Source: an uncultured SAR116 cluster alpha proteobacterium
GTDB taxonomy: Bacteria > Pseudomonadota > Alphaproteobacteria > Puniceispirillales > GCA-002684695
Assembly (NCBI GenBank): GCA_902612965.1
Contig: CACMFN010000001.1
Span: 62,001-126,000 of the forward strand
Reading direction: 5' to 3'
DNA: 64,000 bases
The notes below the pieces were generated by a model. That model did no database searches. It was not told the origin of the DNA and saw only the letters and a list, made by a program, of their open reading frames with translations. How positions within the stretch are numbered: the first letter of the stretch is position 1; each line of letters begins with the position of its first letter. Position numbers and translations under genes: made by a program. This document shows, piece after piece, positions 18,352-30,010 of this stretch.

Positions 18352-19929
18352 CTATTTTAAATTTAAAAAATTTTCTAACTTATTTGGTTCGTTTGTAAAA
18401 ATTGTCTCATTGCCTTCTATCAAATTATTAGCGTATTTTTTCCCTAATTCAACACCGAACTGATCAAATGGATTTACTCTCCACAAAGTTGATTGAACAA
18501 TTACTTTATATTCATAAATAGCTATTAAAGAACCAAGTGTATAAGGAGTTAGTTTATTATAAGAAATTAAAGAAATTGACCTGCCACCATCAAAATTTTT
18601 ATGTTTGGATATATTTTTACTTCCCTTATGTAGAGCCTCTACTTGTCCAAGGGCATTAGCAACTAACATTCGGTGTCTTTCAATTATATCTTTATTTTTC
18701 TTAGCGTAAGCACTCTCTCTTGCAACTAAAATATCCAAAGGAATTTTATCTGTTCCTTGATGCAACATCTGAAAAAATGAATGCTGGGCATCTGTTCCAA
18801 CCAAACCCCAAACGACTGGAACTGATGAAGATTTTATGCAATCACCCTTAATAGAAACACTTTTACCATTCGATTCCATTTCAAGTTGTTGTAAATATGA
18901 AGGAAAATATGAAAGGTTAGCGTCATAAGGTATAATGCAGTGGCTGCCTACCCCAAGTTGATTTCTATGTATATATCCTAAAACTGCCATTAGAGAAGGT
19001 ATTGAATCAGTCATTTCATTTTTCATATGCTTGTCCACAGAATACCCACCTAAAAGAAATTCTTTAAAAAGTTTTTCTCCTATAGATATTGCTAGAGGAA
19101 GACCAACACTTGACCAGATTGAAGTTCGTCCTCCTACCCACTCTGAAAAAAGAAGTATCTTGGTGGCGTCAAATCCAAATATTTTTGCATTATCAAAATT
19201 TGAAGTAATTGCATATTGTTGATTTTTGGCTCCAATTACTCCAATATTTTTCGCCAACCAGTTAAAAGCCGCTTTTGCATTGGTTAATGTTTCTATCGTA
19301 GTAAATGTTTTTGATGAGACAATAACAAGAGTTCTTGAGGGATCTAAGTCGTCTGTTGCATTAATTAAATCGCTTGGATCAATATTTGATACAAATCTCA
19401 CATTAATGTTACCTTTGAAAGGTGTTAATGCTTTAACTGACATTCTTGGACCAAGGTCAGAGCCCCCAATTCCTATAGCTAAAACAGATGTATACTTTTT
19501 ACCACTATGGCTTTTAATATTACCATTTCTTACACCTTCAGCAATTTTAAGCATTTGTTTTTTTTGTTTTGTAACCTCATTCATAATATTTTCAGGAAAA
19601 AAACTATCTCTTGAGCCTCTTAGCGCAGGATGTAACGCTTGTCTGTTTTCCGTGATATTAACAACTTTCCCGCTCCAAATAGCTTCAAGGAACTCATTTG
19701 TTCTCATTTCTTGAAGTAATTTTTTTGATAGTTTAATTGTTTCAATTGAAATATTATGCCTTGAAGCATCAAAAGTCAGGTCCTCTAACTCTTTAATAAA
19801 AAACGCTCTTCTTTTTTTTAGGTTGATTGAAGGATTTTTTAAATTACTAAATGATGATATCTCTTTAGATAAGGATAACAAAATATTATTTATTTTATTC
19901 TCATTATAATCAGGCGAAAAAGTATTCAT
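18352..19929 (-). CDS. pgi: glucose-6-phosphate isomerase
   Basis: Interconverts glucose 6-phosphate and fructose 6-phosphate. Key motifs are SVLAIGIGGSDLGPRM, GGRTSIWSSVGLPLA and QHSFFQMLHQGTDKIPLD, covering the substrate-binding and catalytic Glu and His residues. I place the start at the ATG at 19929 (525 residues) because GGAAG lies five bases upstream; the longer reading from a TTG at 19941 would put that ribosome binding site inside the gene. It is followed after about 26 bases by the DMGDH-like gene, a neighbour with no obvious metabolic link. Confidence 0.96.
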   Translation of the reverse strand: MNTFSPDYNENKINNILLSLSKEISSFSNLKNPSINLKKRRAFFIKELEDLTFDASRHNISIETIKLSKKLLQEMRTNEFLEAIWSGKVVNITENRQALHPALRGSRDSFFPENIMNEVTKQKKQMLKIAEGVRNGNIKSHSGKKYTSVLAIGIGGSDLGPRMSVKALTPFKGNINVRFVSNIDPSDLINATDDLDPSRTLVIVSSKTFTTIETLTNAKAAFNWLAKNIGVIGAKNQQYAITSNFDNAKIFGFDATKILLFSEWVGGRTSIWSSVGLPLAISIGEKLFKEFLLGGYSVDKHMKNEMTDSIPSLMAVLGYIHRNQLGVGSHCIIPYDANLSYFPSYLQQLEMESNGKSVSIKGDCIKSSSVPVVWGLVGTDAQHSFFQMLHQGTDKIPLDILVARESAYAKKNKDIIERHRMLVANALGQVEALHKGSKNISKHKNFDGGRSISLISYNKLTPYTLGSLIAIYEYKVIVQSTLWRVNPFDQFGVELGKKYANNLIEGNETIFTNEPNKLENFLNLK

Positions 19930-20002
19930 TTTAACTTCCAAATATTATAACTTAATTTATATTTTTTTATTAAGTTAGTTAATAACCCTCTTATAGCATT
20001 TA

Positions 20003-20812
20003 ATGAAAATAATTACTCCTGAAATATCAGTAATAATACCTGTTTATAAAGCCCATTCTACCTTAGAGCGTGCTATTTCTTCAATAAATAATCAGCTTTA
20101 TGATCAAGATAAAATAGAAATCATATTATCAGTAGATGACAATTTTAAATATGATCATTTTAAGTTATTAAATAAAAACATTCGTATCTTAAATCCTTCA
20201 GGAAAGTTAAGAACTGGTGCGGGTGAAGCAAGAAATCGTGGCATCAAAATTGCTCGCGGGAAAATAATAGGATTTCTAGATGCCGATGACACCTGGTCTT
20301 CAAATTATTTGTGTGAACTTAAACCTATTGCCATGAGATATGGGATGGCTATCACTAAAACAGAAATTTTAAATCAAAATGGAAATCACCTTTTTACATT
20401 AGACCCAGGTTATAATTTTGAAATAAAACATTTTGGTCTTCTTCCCGGTAGTTTTCATCCTCTAGTTTTAAAAAAATTTGCAGGACCATTCCCAGATGGT
20501 GCATCGCAAGATGTAATTCATTGCATAAATTTACTAAAAAAAATCCCTTACAGATCTAAAATTCCTTCACATTCCAAATATCAAATTTGGCTCAATGAAA
20601 AGAGCAAAACATCCCAAAAGGATTTCAGTAAACTAGTTGACAATTCTTATAAATATTGGCGGCATTATTATTTTAAAGAAATTAAAGTCGAAAATAGTTT
20701 TACTAATATCCAAATTATTCGAGTATTACAGAATAAAATTATTTGGAATAATAAATTTATGAAAAGTAAAAATGAAGAAAGTTTTTACAAATTTATTTCA
20801 TCAAAAATTTAA
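20003..20812 (+). CDS. glycosyltransferase family 2 protein
   Basis: A 269-residue GT-A fold glycosyltransferase. The N-terminus ISVIIPVYKAHSTLERAI is the nucleotide-sugar binding strand and LDADDTW near residue 94 is the DxD-type metal-binding motif. No membrane helices are visible, so it acts in the cytoplasm or at the membrane surface. Donor and acceptor sugars are unknown, and no polysaccharide cluster surrounds it. It is convergent with the epimerase-like gene, with a 4-base overlap. Confidence 0.82.
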   Translation: MKIITPEISVIIPVYKAHSTLERAISSINNQLYDQDKIEIILSVDDNFKYDHFKLLNKNIRILNPSGKLRTGAGEARNRGIKIARGKIIGFLDADDTWSSNYLCELKPIAMRYGMAITKTEILNQNGNHLFTLDPGYNFEIKHFGLLPGSFHPLVLKKFAGPFPDGASQDVIHCINLLKKIPYRSKIPSHSKYQIWLNEKSKTSQKDFSKLVDNSYKYWRHYYFKEIKVENSFTNIQIIRVLQNKIIWNNKFMKSKNEESFYKFISSKI

Positions 20813-21660
20813 TTTTTCATTTTCCAAATCGCTTTCAAACCTGACTTATAATCCGGATGAATAAATTTATAATTGAATTCATTTTTGAGAATTGAAGAAA
20901 CTATGTGTTTAGATGATAGCCAAAAACTTTTTTGCTTATCTGACATTTTAACTTCATTTATTTTATAAATTTTTGGCATTTTAGAGTTAGATATTCTACA
21001 AGCCTCTCTGTAGAATTCAATTTGGTTGCAAGGATTGCCATCTGATATATTTATAATTCTTTGCGGCCTGGGATTTGTATAGGACTTGATAATGATTTCA
21101 ACTAAATCATCAATGTGAATTCTGTTAAAAACATGATTTTCTTTATCAACTAAATAAGTTTTTTTATCTGTTAATTTCTCAAAAGGCGATCTTTTATCAC
21201 CATATATTCCAGCAACTCTAAAAATTTCTGAACCAAAGTTAAACCATGCTTTCTCAACTTTAAGCCTTGTAATTCCCCTGCTAGTTTGTGGTGAACATTC
21301 TGAACTTTCATCAATAATTTGATTATTTTCTCCTCCATATACAGATGTAGAAGATATGTATCCTAGCCATCCTTTGTATTGTGATAATTTTTTATTAAAT
21401 ATGTTTAAAACAGGATCATTTCCTATGCTGTCAGGTGGAACTGTAGAAAGAATAAAATTTATCTTATTATCTACTAAATTAAAATCTAATACACTTTTTT
21501 CATCCCAATAAATTTTTTGAGCATCATATCTTTCTAATTTTTCTAGACTTTTTTCATTCCTACTTAATCCAAACACTTTTATGCCAAGACTATTAATTTT
21601 TTCTATTAGTCTTATTCCAACATAACCAATTCCTATGACTAGAGCATTTTGTGTCTCCAA
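20809..21660 (-). CDS. NAD(P)-dependent epimerase/dehydratase-like protein (YeeZ-like SDR)
   Basis: A 283-residue extended short-chain dehydrogenase-like protein. The N-terminus NALVIGIGYVGIRLIEKI holds a GxGxxG-type NAD(P) motif. STSVYGG near residue 113 supplies a Ser and the Tyr of the catalytic set, but no clear YxxxK is seen, so activity may differ from classical epimerases. The start is a TTG preceded by GGAG at eight bases spacing. The substrate is unknown. It resembles the E. coli YeeZ group. Confidence 0.72.
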   Translation of the reverse strand: METQNALVIGIGYVGIRLIEKINSLGIKVFGLSRNEKSLEKLERYDAQKIYWDEKSVLDFNLVDNKINFILSTVPPDSIGNDPVLNIFNKKLSQYKGWLGYISSTSVYGGENNQIIDESSECSPQTSRGITRLKVEKAWFNFGSEIFRVAGIYGDKRSPFEKLTDKKTYLVDKENHVFNRIHIDDLVEIIIKSYTNPRPQRIINISDGNPCNQIEFYREACRISNSKMPKIYKINEVKMSDKQKSFWLSSKHIVSSILKNEFNYKFIHPDYKSGLKAIWKMKN

Positions 21661-21759
21661 TTTGAAATCTCCAAATTGATTAATTTAACCTTTAATTTAA
21701 GATTATAATTTAAAATTTATCTTGATAGTAACTGAAAAAATAATTAATTATGAGCCTAA

Positions 21760-21972
21760 ATGAAAAATCTACCGTCACCTTGTGTTAGTATTTGTAAATT
21801 AAACAAATCAACTGGATTTTGTGAAGGATGTTTTAGAACTGAAAATGAAATTGCTCTTTGGCCCTCTATGAATAATGATGAAAGATTATCTTTATTACCT
21901 ATACTTAGGGAAAGACAAGGTCTCAAAAGAAGAGTTAACAGAAGAAGCATAAAAAAAATTAATAAAAATTAG
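21760..21972 (+). CDS. DUF1289 family Cys-rich small protein
   Basis: A 70-residue protein with the family pattern [20 protein letters not shown] at residues 8-27: four Cys that could bind a metal, followed by EIALWPSM. The C-terminus is basic ([14 protein letters not shown]). Function is unknown; the family is common in proteobacteria. It lies 8 bases before aspS and is probably co-transcribed with it. Confidence 0.85.
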   Translation: MKNLPSPCVSICKLNKSTGFCEGCFRTENEIALWPSMNNDERLSLLPILRERQGLKRRVNRRSIKKINKN

Positions 21973-21980
21973 GAATACAA

Positions 21981-23744
21981 ATGAATCATTACAGGTCTCA
22001 TAATTGCTCAGAATTAAGAGCAAGTAACGTAGGTGAAATTGTAAAAATCTCTGGCTGGGTTCATCGCAAAAGAGATCATGGTGGTTTGCTTTTTATAGAT
22101 GTAAGAGATCATTTTGGAATAACCCAATGTGTAACTGATATGGAATCAGAAGTATTTAAACTTGTTGAGCCATTAAAAGTTGAGTCTGTTATTAAAGTAA
22201 ACGGTGAGTTAGTGAAAAGGTCAGATGATACCATCAACTCAAAAATACCAACTGGTGAAATTGAGATTAAAATCAATGATTTGGAAATTTTATCAACAGC
22301 TGAAACACTTCCTTTACAAGTGAACTCAGATGATGATGCAGGAGAAGAAATAAGACTTCGTTACAGATATTTAGATTTAAGAAGAAATCGCCTACATAAT
22401 AATATAATTTTAAGGTCTTCAGTGATTCAATCAATAAGAAGGAGAATGATTGATCAAGGATTTATGGAATTTCAAACGCCTATATTGACAGCTTCAAGTC
22501 CTGAAGGTGCAAGAGATTTTTTGGTTCCAGCAAGGCTTCATCCTGGAAAGTTTTATGCTCTTCCGCAAGCTCCACAGCAATTTAAGCAATTAATAATGGT
22601 TTCAGGTTTTGACAAATATTTTCAAATTGCGCCTTGTTTTCGTGATGAAGATAGTAGAGCTGACAGAAGTCCAGGAGAGTTTTATCAATTAGATCTTGAA
22701 ATGAGTTTTGTTGAGCAGGAAGATGTCTTTAATGCTGTTGAGCCAGTTATAGGTGGAGTTTTTGAAGAGTTTACCAATGCAAAACTAGAAAAACCTTTCA
22801 AAAGATTGACTTACGCTGAAGCTATGTTGCTTTACGGAACTGATAAACCAGACCTAAGAAATCCAATACAGATTGTAGATGTTACAGATGTTTTTGATGG
22901 AAGCGGCTTTTCACTATTTGCAAATTTAATTGCTAGTAAAAATGCAGTTGTAAGAGCTGTTCCAGGACCAAAATGTGGGAGCAGGTCTGTTGCTGACAGA
23001 ATGAATAGTTGGGCTCAAGGAGAGGGTGCTCCAGGAATGGGGTATATAATCTATAGTGATGGCGAGGCTAAAGGACCAGTTGCAGGTGCTCTTGGAAAAG
23101 AAAAATGTGATGAAATAAAAAACAGGTTAGGGCTTCAAGATGGAGATGCGGCATTTTTTTCTTGTTCTAATGAAAAGGATGCAGCTGATTTAGCTGGTAA
23201 AGCAAGAATTAAAATTGGCATAGATCAAGGTATATCTGACAAGGATGGTTATAAATTTTGTTGGATTATTGATTTCCCTATGTACGAATTAGATGAAAAA
23301 GGTAAAGTAGAATTTTCTCATAATCCATTTTCTATGCCTCAGGGAGGTTTGGAAGCACTCAATACACAAAATCCATTGGATATTAAAGCTTGGCAGTATG
23401 ATCTGGTTTGCAATGGCGTAGAACTTTCCTCTGGTGCAATAAGAAATCATCTGCCAGAAGTGATGTACAAAGCATTTGAAATAGCTGGTTACTCTCAAGA
23501 AACTGTAGATAGTAACTTTTCAGGAATGATTAATGCTTTTAAATTTGGTGCGCCACCTCATGGTGGTTTCGCACCTGGAATTGATCGAATAGTTATGCTT
23601 ATTGCTAATGAACCTAACATTAGAGAGGTAATTTTATTCCCTATGAATGGTAAAGCTGAAGATCTTATGATGGGCGCACCTTCAGAAGTTTCTGATGAGC
23701 AGTTAAAAGAACTTAGCATTAAAAAACTAAAGAAAATAAAGTAA
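21981..23744 (+). CDS. aspS: aspartyl-tRNA synthetase
   Basis: Class II aminoacyl-tRNA synthetase that charges tRNA-Asp. The 587-residue length is that of the bacterial type with an inserted GAD domain. Visible landmarks are the OB-fold anticodon domain ([19 protein letters not shown] near residue 26), motif 2 ([25 protein letters not shown] near 218) and motif 3 ([18 protein letters not shown] near 520). An AGGAA ribosome binding site precedes the ATG. The protein may be nondiscriminating (Asp/Asn), which depends on gatCAB and asnS outside the window. Confidence 0.97.
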   Translation: MNHYRSHNCSELRASNVGEIVKISGWVHRKRDHGGLLFIDVRDHFGITQCVTDMESEVFKLVEPLKVESVIKVNGELVKRSDDTINSKIPTGEIEIKINDLEILSTAETLPLQVNSDDDAGEEIRLRYRYLDLRRNRLHNNIILRSSVIQSIRRRMIDQGFMEFQTPILTASSPEGARDFLVPARLHPGKFYALPQAPQQFKQLIMVSGFDKYFQIAPCFRDEDSRADRSPGEFYQLDLEMSFVEQEDVFNAVEPVIGGVFEEFTNAKLEKPFKRLTYAEAMLLYGTDKPDLRNPIQIVDVTDVFDGSGFSLFANLIASKNAVVRAVPGPKCGSRSVADRMNSWAQGEGAPGMGYIIYSDGEAKGPVAGALGKEKCDEIKNRLGLQDGDAAFFSCSNEKDAADLAGKARIKIGIDQGISDKDGYKFCWIIDFPMYELDEKGKVEFSHNPFSMPQGGLEALNTQNPLDIKAWQYDLVCNGVELSSGAIRNHLPEVMYKAFEIAGYSQETVDSNFSGMINAFKFGAPPHGGFAPGIDRIVMLIANEPNIREVILFPMNGKAEDLMMGAPSEVSDEQLKELSIKKLKKIK

Positions 23745-23756
23745 ATTGAAAACTCT

Positions 23757-25631
23757 CTAATTAAGACCTTTTTTATTCAGAAATTGCAAAATATCTTTTG
23801 CTATAGTTTTGTCTTTAAACCTTTTAAATTTTGTGAAACCTGCAATTGTTGTTTGATGTTCTAACTCTAGATGTTTACTAAAATATGTTTTTGAAAGTTG
23901 TTCATTTTGTTCTAAGTGAGCTATATACGATAGCATAATATATGATTGAGACATCGTTAATTTATTTGGGTGATTTTTCTTTAATATAATCTCTTCAAGT
24001 AGTGTCTTTGCTTTGTTTAACTCATTTTCAAAAATATATGCCCATGCCAAGATGTCTTTAAAAATCAGTTGTTGTTCCATTACTAGTTGTGATTGTAATT
24101 CAAGTGCTTCAATCGAGCTCTTAAAATCATTACAAAAGAAATATACTACTCCAATTCCACCCCATGCCTCTGGGTTATTAACAATAACTTTTTTTGCTTT
24201 GTTTGCAAATAATAATGCTTCATCATATTTTTTTGAAGACATTAAAAGAAAAGCTTTTACAGTATATGATTCTTGAGGGTTTTGTTTTGTATTTAGACTT
24301 CTTTCAATAGCAGTATCAGCATATACCAATCCCTTTTTTAGGTCTTTTTTAATCTCTTTTGATACTCTCCAAGCTACTTTCCAGTGATATTCCCATGCTT
24401 TCATTACATTTTGAGCTATTCCATCTGGATTCATTGCATAGAACTGACTTGTCAAATCAGCCATTTCAATCCATGCTTCCGCACTAAATTTTCTTTGAGT
24501 CTTAATAATCTCCAAAAGAAGTTTCATTTCCTCTGGAGTTTTTATCTTCCCCATAATTCCACTTCTCGAAGATGATTGGTTTCCAAAACCTAAAAATGAG
24601 AGCAAATCAATAGTTAATTCATCTTGGATATTAAAAATATTTTCAATTTTTGAATTTTTTGTGGACGACCATACTTTTTTATTATTAACAACATCATTTA
24701 ATTTTACATTAATGCGCAAATTATTATTAGATATTTGTATTGAGCCATTAAGTATATAATTAGCTCCATACTTCTTCAAAATTTCTTCATCATTTAATTT
24801 CTTTTTACTTATTGAGTTAGAAAGTGAAGTAGATAGAATATCAATTGACTGTTCATTGTTAAGCTTTACTCCTGATAAATTAGAAATTAAATACTCTAAA
24901 GTACCTTGTTTAAGGTATTCGTATGATTTATCTGCTGAACGGACTTCAAATGGTAATATTAAAAGCTTTTTTGTATAAAAAGTATCGGAAATCTTTTGGT
25001 TTGAATTTAATAAATACAAAATAGCAGCAGAGCAAACTAAAACCAAAAAAATAAAAACACTTATTAAAGAATAAAATTTTTTATTATTAGTTCTTTTTCT
25101 TTTTTTTAATTCATTACTAATTAAATCATAAACATGAATTTTATTATTTTTTATCTTTTGAATTCCTAAATCTCTAAATTTATTCTGAGTCTTCCCTTCA
25201 ATGAGATCAAAAAGGCTTTTTGAAATAGATAAACCGTTTGGTTGTGCAAAAGACTCTAATCTTGCTGCAATGTTAACGCCTTCACCATACAAATTCTTTC
25301 CATCAAGAACTACATCACCGATGTTGATGCCAATACGAAACTCCATATTTTCTAGATCTGTAACTGAGGAATTTCTATCTCTAATTTTTTTCTGGAAAAT
25401 TGTTGCACATTCTAATGCGGAAACTGCACTACTAAACTCTGCTAAAACTGAATCGCCAGCCGTATTAAATATTCTCCCTTTATGCTTTAATATTAAGTTT
25501 TCAAGTATATTCCGACATTCTTTTAAGTTCTTAAGTGTCTGTGTCTCATTATTCTCAATAGCTTTGCTATAACCAACAACGTCAGTTGCAAATATAACAG
25601 CTATTTTTCTGTCTGAATTTTCTTCAATCAT
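23757..25631 (-). CDS. class III adenylate/guanylate cyclase with TPR domain
   Basis: A 624-residue signalling protein. Residues about 8-170 form a class III cyclase domain: FATDVVGYSK and NTAGDSVLAEF carry the two metal-binding Asp, and LYGEGVNIAARLE follows. One membrane helix lies around residues 187-209. The region 217-360 resembles the TolB-like domain often attached to such cyclases (LLILPFEV, LNGSIQI), and residues about 420-600 are TPR-like helical repeats. It probably makes cAMP in response to an unknown signal. The start ATG lies 32 bases from the ctaA stop on the same strand. Confidence 0.82.
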   Translation of the reverse strand: MIEENSDRKIAVIFATDVVGYSKAIENNETQTLKNLKECRNILENLILKHKGRIFNTAGDSVLAEFSSAVSALECATIFQKKIRDRNSSVTDLENMEFRIGINIGDVVLDGKNLYGEGVNIAARLESFAQPNGLSISKSLFDLIEGKTQNKFRDLGIQKIKNNKIHVYDLISNELKKRKRTNNKKFYSLISVFIFLVLVCSAAILYLLNSNQKISDTFYTKKLLILPFEVRSADKSYEYLKQGTLEYLISNLSGVKLNNEQSIDILSTSLSNSISKKKLNDEEILKKYGANYILNGSIQISNNNLRINVKLNDVVNNKKVWSSTKNSKIENIFNIQDELTIDLLSFLGFGNQSSSRSGIMGKIKTPEEMKLLLEIIKTQRKFSAEAWIEMADLTSQFYAMNPDGIAQNVMKAWEYHWKVAWRVSKEIKKDLKKGLVYADTAIERSLNTKQNPQESYTVKAFLLMSSKKYDEALLFANKAKKVIVNNPEAWGGIGVVYFFCNDFKSSIEALELQSQLVMEQQLIFKDILAWAYIFENELNKAKTLLEEIILKKNHPNKLTMSQSYIMLSYIAHLEQNEQLSKTYFSKHLELEHQTTIAGFTKFKRFKDKTIAKDILQFLNKKGLN

Positions 25632-25663
25632 ACAAACAATATTAATACAAAAACTTATTTATT

Positions 25664-26668
25664 TTAAAATGTATTTTTTTTTGGAGAATGAAGAAGCCAT
25701 AATGCGCTTAGAAAAAGCAAAACTCCACCAAATTGGTGCATAGCGCCTAATGTGATTGGTACAGAATATAATAAAGTAAAAATGCCTATTATGAATTGGC
25801 AAACTATAGCAAACAAAAGCAGTAGTATTCTTAAATTTATGGGATTTCTGATTATGTAAAGAATAGAATATATAATAATAATTATTAACGTTATTGATGC
25901 AAGCAATCTATGGTGGAACTGAGCCGTTACTGGATTTTCAAATGGATCAATAAAACCCAAATTGCCATATTCAATTGGTATAATGCTTTCACCCATATAC
26001 GGAAAAGTATTGTAAACTAATCCTGCATCCATCCCTGAAACAAAAGTTCCTGCAATAATAGTTAATGAGATAAATAAGAGTGGAATGATATCGTAAGATT
26101 TTAAATTTTTTGGTGCCCCTTCAAAAAGATCTAGTGCAGTCCAAAAACTTATACCTAAAATTATAAATGCCATACTTAAATGAACTGAAAGTCTATATTG
26201 AGATACAGTTGCAATTTCATTCAAACCAGATTTTACCATCCACCAACCTATTAAGCCCTGAACGCAGACGAGGCATAATATTATAGAACTTCGAAATAAA
26301 ACTTTGTTTTTTAGTTTTTTAGTAACAATAAAATACAGAAATGGTATTAGAATAAATAGTCCTATTAACCTACCCCAAACTCTGTGAAAGTACTCCCAGA
26401 AAAAAATAAATTTAAAATCAGAAATTTCCATCCAGGAGTTTATTTGTTTAAATTCGGGAGATAACTTATAAAGCTCAAATACCCTTGTCCACTCAGTTTC
26501 TGTTAGTGGTGGTAAAAAACCTAGAAAGGGCCTCCATTCGACCATTGAGAGACCACTACCAGTTAATCTAGTTACACCACCAATGAATATCATTGCTACA
26601 ATCATAATACATAAAGCAAACAGCCAAGTTGCCAATTTAAGATTGATATTTTGATTTAAAGTATCCAT
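25664..26668 (-). CDS. ctaA: heme A synthase, CtaA/COX15 type
   Basis: Membrane enzyme that oxidises the C8 methyl of heme O to make heme A for cytochrome aa3 oxidase. The 334-residue protein has about eight hydrophobic helices. The heme-binding His residues are visible in EYFHRVWGRLIG, VHLSMAF, FHHRLLASITL and MHQFGGVLLF. The N-terminal GGVTRLTGSGLSMVEWRPFLG segment matches the alphaproteobacterial and mitochondrial COX15 form. Its presence implies an aa3-type terminal oxidase elsewhere in the genome. Confidence 0.95.
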   Translation of the reverse strand: MDTLNQNINLKLATWLFALCIMIVAMIFIGGVTRLTGSGLSMVEWRPFLGFLPPLTETEWTRVFELYKLSPEFKQINSWMEISDFKFIFFWEYFHRVWGRLIGLFILIPFLYFIVTKKLKNKVLFRSSIILCLVCVQGLIGWWMVKSGLNEIATVSQYRLSVHLSMAFIILGISFWTALDLFEGAPKNLKSYDIIPLLFISLTIIAGTFVSGMDAGLVYNTFPYMGESIIPIEYGNLGFIDPFENPVTAQFHHRLLASITLIIIIIYSILYIIRNPINLRILLLLFAIVCQFIIGIFTLLYSVPITLGAMHQFGGVLLFLSALWLLHSPKKNTF

Positions 26669-26727
26669 ATATTAAAAGTCTTTCAAATGACATATATATT
26701 TTAAAAATAATAAAGCAAGGTATCAAA

Positions 26728-27780
26728 TTGGAACCCATAATCGAAGAACCTGGGAAAATACATCAAACTGATGCTCTCATAATTGGTGCTGGACCAGTTG
26801 GCCTTTTTGCTGTTTTCGAATTAGGTCTTTTAGATATAAAATGTCATTTGGTCGATATACTAGATTTTCCTGGCGGCCAATGTAGTGAACTTTATCCAGA
26901 AAAGCCTATTTATGATATCCCGGCTTTACCAATTGTTTCAGGACAAGAATTAACTGATAATTTAATGAAACAAATTAAACCATTTAAACCAATATTTCAT
27001 CTTGGTCAAATGGCTAGCGAATTGAAGTGGGATAGTAAAAATAATTTATGGGTACTAAAGACTGATGAAGAAACTATAATTAAAGCTAGAGTCATAATTA
27101 TTGCTGCAGGAGGAGGATCTTTTGTTCCAAAAAAACCTCCACTTAATGATCGTGAAAAGTATGAGGAACTTGGTGGAATTCAATATGCAGTGAGGAAAAT
27201 CAAAAATTTTGAGAATAAAAGAATAGTTATAACAGGAGGAGGGGATTCAGCGCTTGATTGGGCAGTAAATCTTGCACCTATATCAAAAAATCTTACTTTG
27301 GTTCATAGAAGAGAGGATTTTAGAGCTGCGCCAGATACTGTTTCTAAAATGTATAAATTAAAAGATGATGGGTTAATTGACTTAATTATTGGTCAAATCA
27401 AAGATCTTAAAGGAAAAGATAAACTTGAAGAAATTTCTATTTCACCTGTTGGTGGAGTTGAAACACGATCTGTAAAATGTGATGTTTTACTCCCCTTTTT
27501 TGGTCTTACAATGAAATTAGGTCCAATCGCAAATTTTGGTATTAACTTTGAGAATAACCTCATACCTGTTGATACTGAACGGTTTGAAACTTCTGAAAAA
27601 TCCATTTTTGCAATTGGTGACATTAATTTTTATCCTGGTAAACTTAAATTAATTCTTTCTGGATTTCATGAAGCTGCACTTATGTCGCAAGCTGCACATG
27701 AGTACATTTATCCAGATAAAAAAATACGTTTTCAATACACAACCTCTTCTTCCTCTTTACAAAAAAAACTTGGAGTATAA
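26728..27780 (+). CDS. thioredoxin-reductase-like ferredoxin/flavodoxin-NADP+ reductase
   Basis: A 350-residue flavoprotein with two dinucleotide folds. The FAD motif GAGPVGLFAVFELG is at about residues 21-34 and the NADPH motif ITGGGDSALDWAVNL near residue 168. The redox-active CxxC of true thioredoxin reductases is absent; instead the FAD is next to SIFAIGDINFYPGKLKLI. This is the TrxR-like FNR group known from Bacillus YumC and Rhodopseudomonas. The start is a TTG with AAGG seven bases upstream. It likely supplies electrons to ferredoxin-dependent enzymes or takes them up. Confidence 0.88.
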   Translation: MEPIIEEPGKIHQTDALIIGAGPVGLFAVFELGLLDIKCHLVDILDFPGGQCSELYPEKPIYDIPALPIVSGQELTDNLMKQIKPFKPIFHLGQMASELKWDSKNNLWVLKTDEETIIKARVIIIAAGGGSFVPKKPPLNDREKYEELGGIQYAVRKIKNFENKRIVITGGGDSALDWAVNLAPISKNLTLVHRREDFRAAPDTVSKMYKLKDDGLIDLIIGQIKDLKGKDKLEEISISPVGGVETRSVKCDVLLPFFGLTMKLGPIANFGINFENNLIPVDTERFETSEKSIFAIGDINFYPGKLKLILSGFHEAALMSQAAHEYIYPDKKIRFQYTTSSSSLQKKLGV

Positions 27781-27805
27781 AAAATAAAATTTTTTTTATT
27801 TAGGT

Positions 27806-27834
27806 CTTGAAATAAATTTAATTAGTAGCTATTT
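27806..27834 (+). promoter_or_regulatory. candidate RpoH (heat-shock sigma) promoter of groESL
   Basis: CTTGAA (27806-27811), a 17-base spacer and CTATTT (27829-27834) resemble the alphaproteobacterial RpoH pattern CTTGAC-N17-CYTATNT. Transcription would begin about 27841, inside the CIRCE operator, which fits repression by HrcA. Confidence 0.5.
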
Positions 27835-27837
27835 GTT

Positions 27838-27864
27838 TTAGCACTCTGATTGTGAGAGTGCTAA
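27838..27864 (+). promoter_or_regulatory. CIRCE element (HrcA operator)
   Basis: TTAGCACTC, nine bases, GAGTGCTAA: a perfect match to the CIRCE consensus. It lies 36 bases before the groES ATG. The repressor HrcA binds it and is in turn matured by GroEL, giving feedback control. hrcA itself is not in the window. Confidence 0.97.
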
Positions 27865-27899
27865 AAACTTAATTTTTAAAAGGATATGAGGAGATAACT

Positions 27900-28184
27900 A
27901 TGAAATTTAGGCCACTCCATGACCGTGTTGTAGTCAAGCGCCTTGATGGTGAAGAAAAAACTGCAAGCGGAATTATAATTCCAGACAGTGCACAAGAAAA
28001 ACCAATGCAAGGAAAAATTATTGCAGTAGGAAATGGTGCTCGTGATGATAGTGGAAAAATAATGCCACTAGATGTCAAAGCAGGTGACACTGTTCTTTTT
28101 GGTAAATGGTCAGGAACTGAAGTAAAAATCGATAATGAAGATTACTTAATAATGAAAGAATCTGACATAATGGGCGTTCTTTAA
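27900..28184 (+). CDS. groES: GroES co-chaperonin
   Basis: A 94-residue GroES that caps the GroEL ring. The N-terminus [19 protein letters not shown], the mobile-loop region [13 protein letters not shown] and the [11 protein letters not shown] segment are typical. A GAGG ribosome binding site precedes the ATG. It is the first gene of the groESL operon, with groEL 50 bases downstream, under a CIRCE operator and a candidate RpoH promoter. Confidence 0.98.
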   Translation: MKFRPLHDRVVVKRLDGEEKTASGIIIPDSAQEKPMQGKIIAVGNGARDDSGKIMPLDVKAGDTVLFGKWSGTEVKIDNEDYLIMKESDIMGVL

Positions 28185-28213
28185 CGTCATAAAATCAATA
28201 AATATTAACTTAA

Positions 28214-29905
<1,692 letters not shown>

Positions 29906-29925
29906 CCACCTAAAATATTATCTTG

Positions 29926-29953
29926 GGCCGGCTTTTTGCCGGCCTTTTTTATT
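29926..29953 (+). terminator. intrinsic terminator of groESL
   Basis: GGCCGGC, loop TTTTT, GCCGGCC, then TTTTTTATT: a perfect GC-only 7-base stem and a T run, 20 bases after the groEL stop. Confidence 0.95.
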
Positions 29954-30010
29954 TAAAGATTTTAATTTTTAATAAAAAAATATATACCAATTGAAAACAA
30001 AACTTTTTTA

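Noticed and set aside
19226-19714. 162-codon ORF on the plus strand opposite pgi
   Set aside because: Antisense shadow of a conserved enzyme; composition follows the reverse complement of pgi.
25201-25572. 123-codon ORF on the plus strand opposite the cyclase gene
   Set aside because: Lies wholly antisense to a well supported cyclase domain, with no family resemblance or ribosome binding site.
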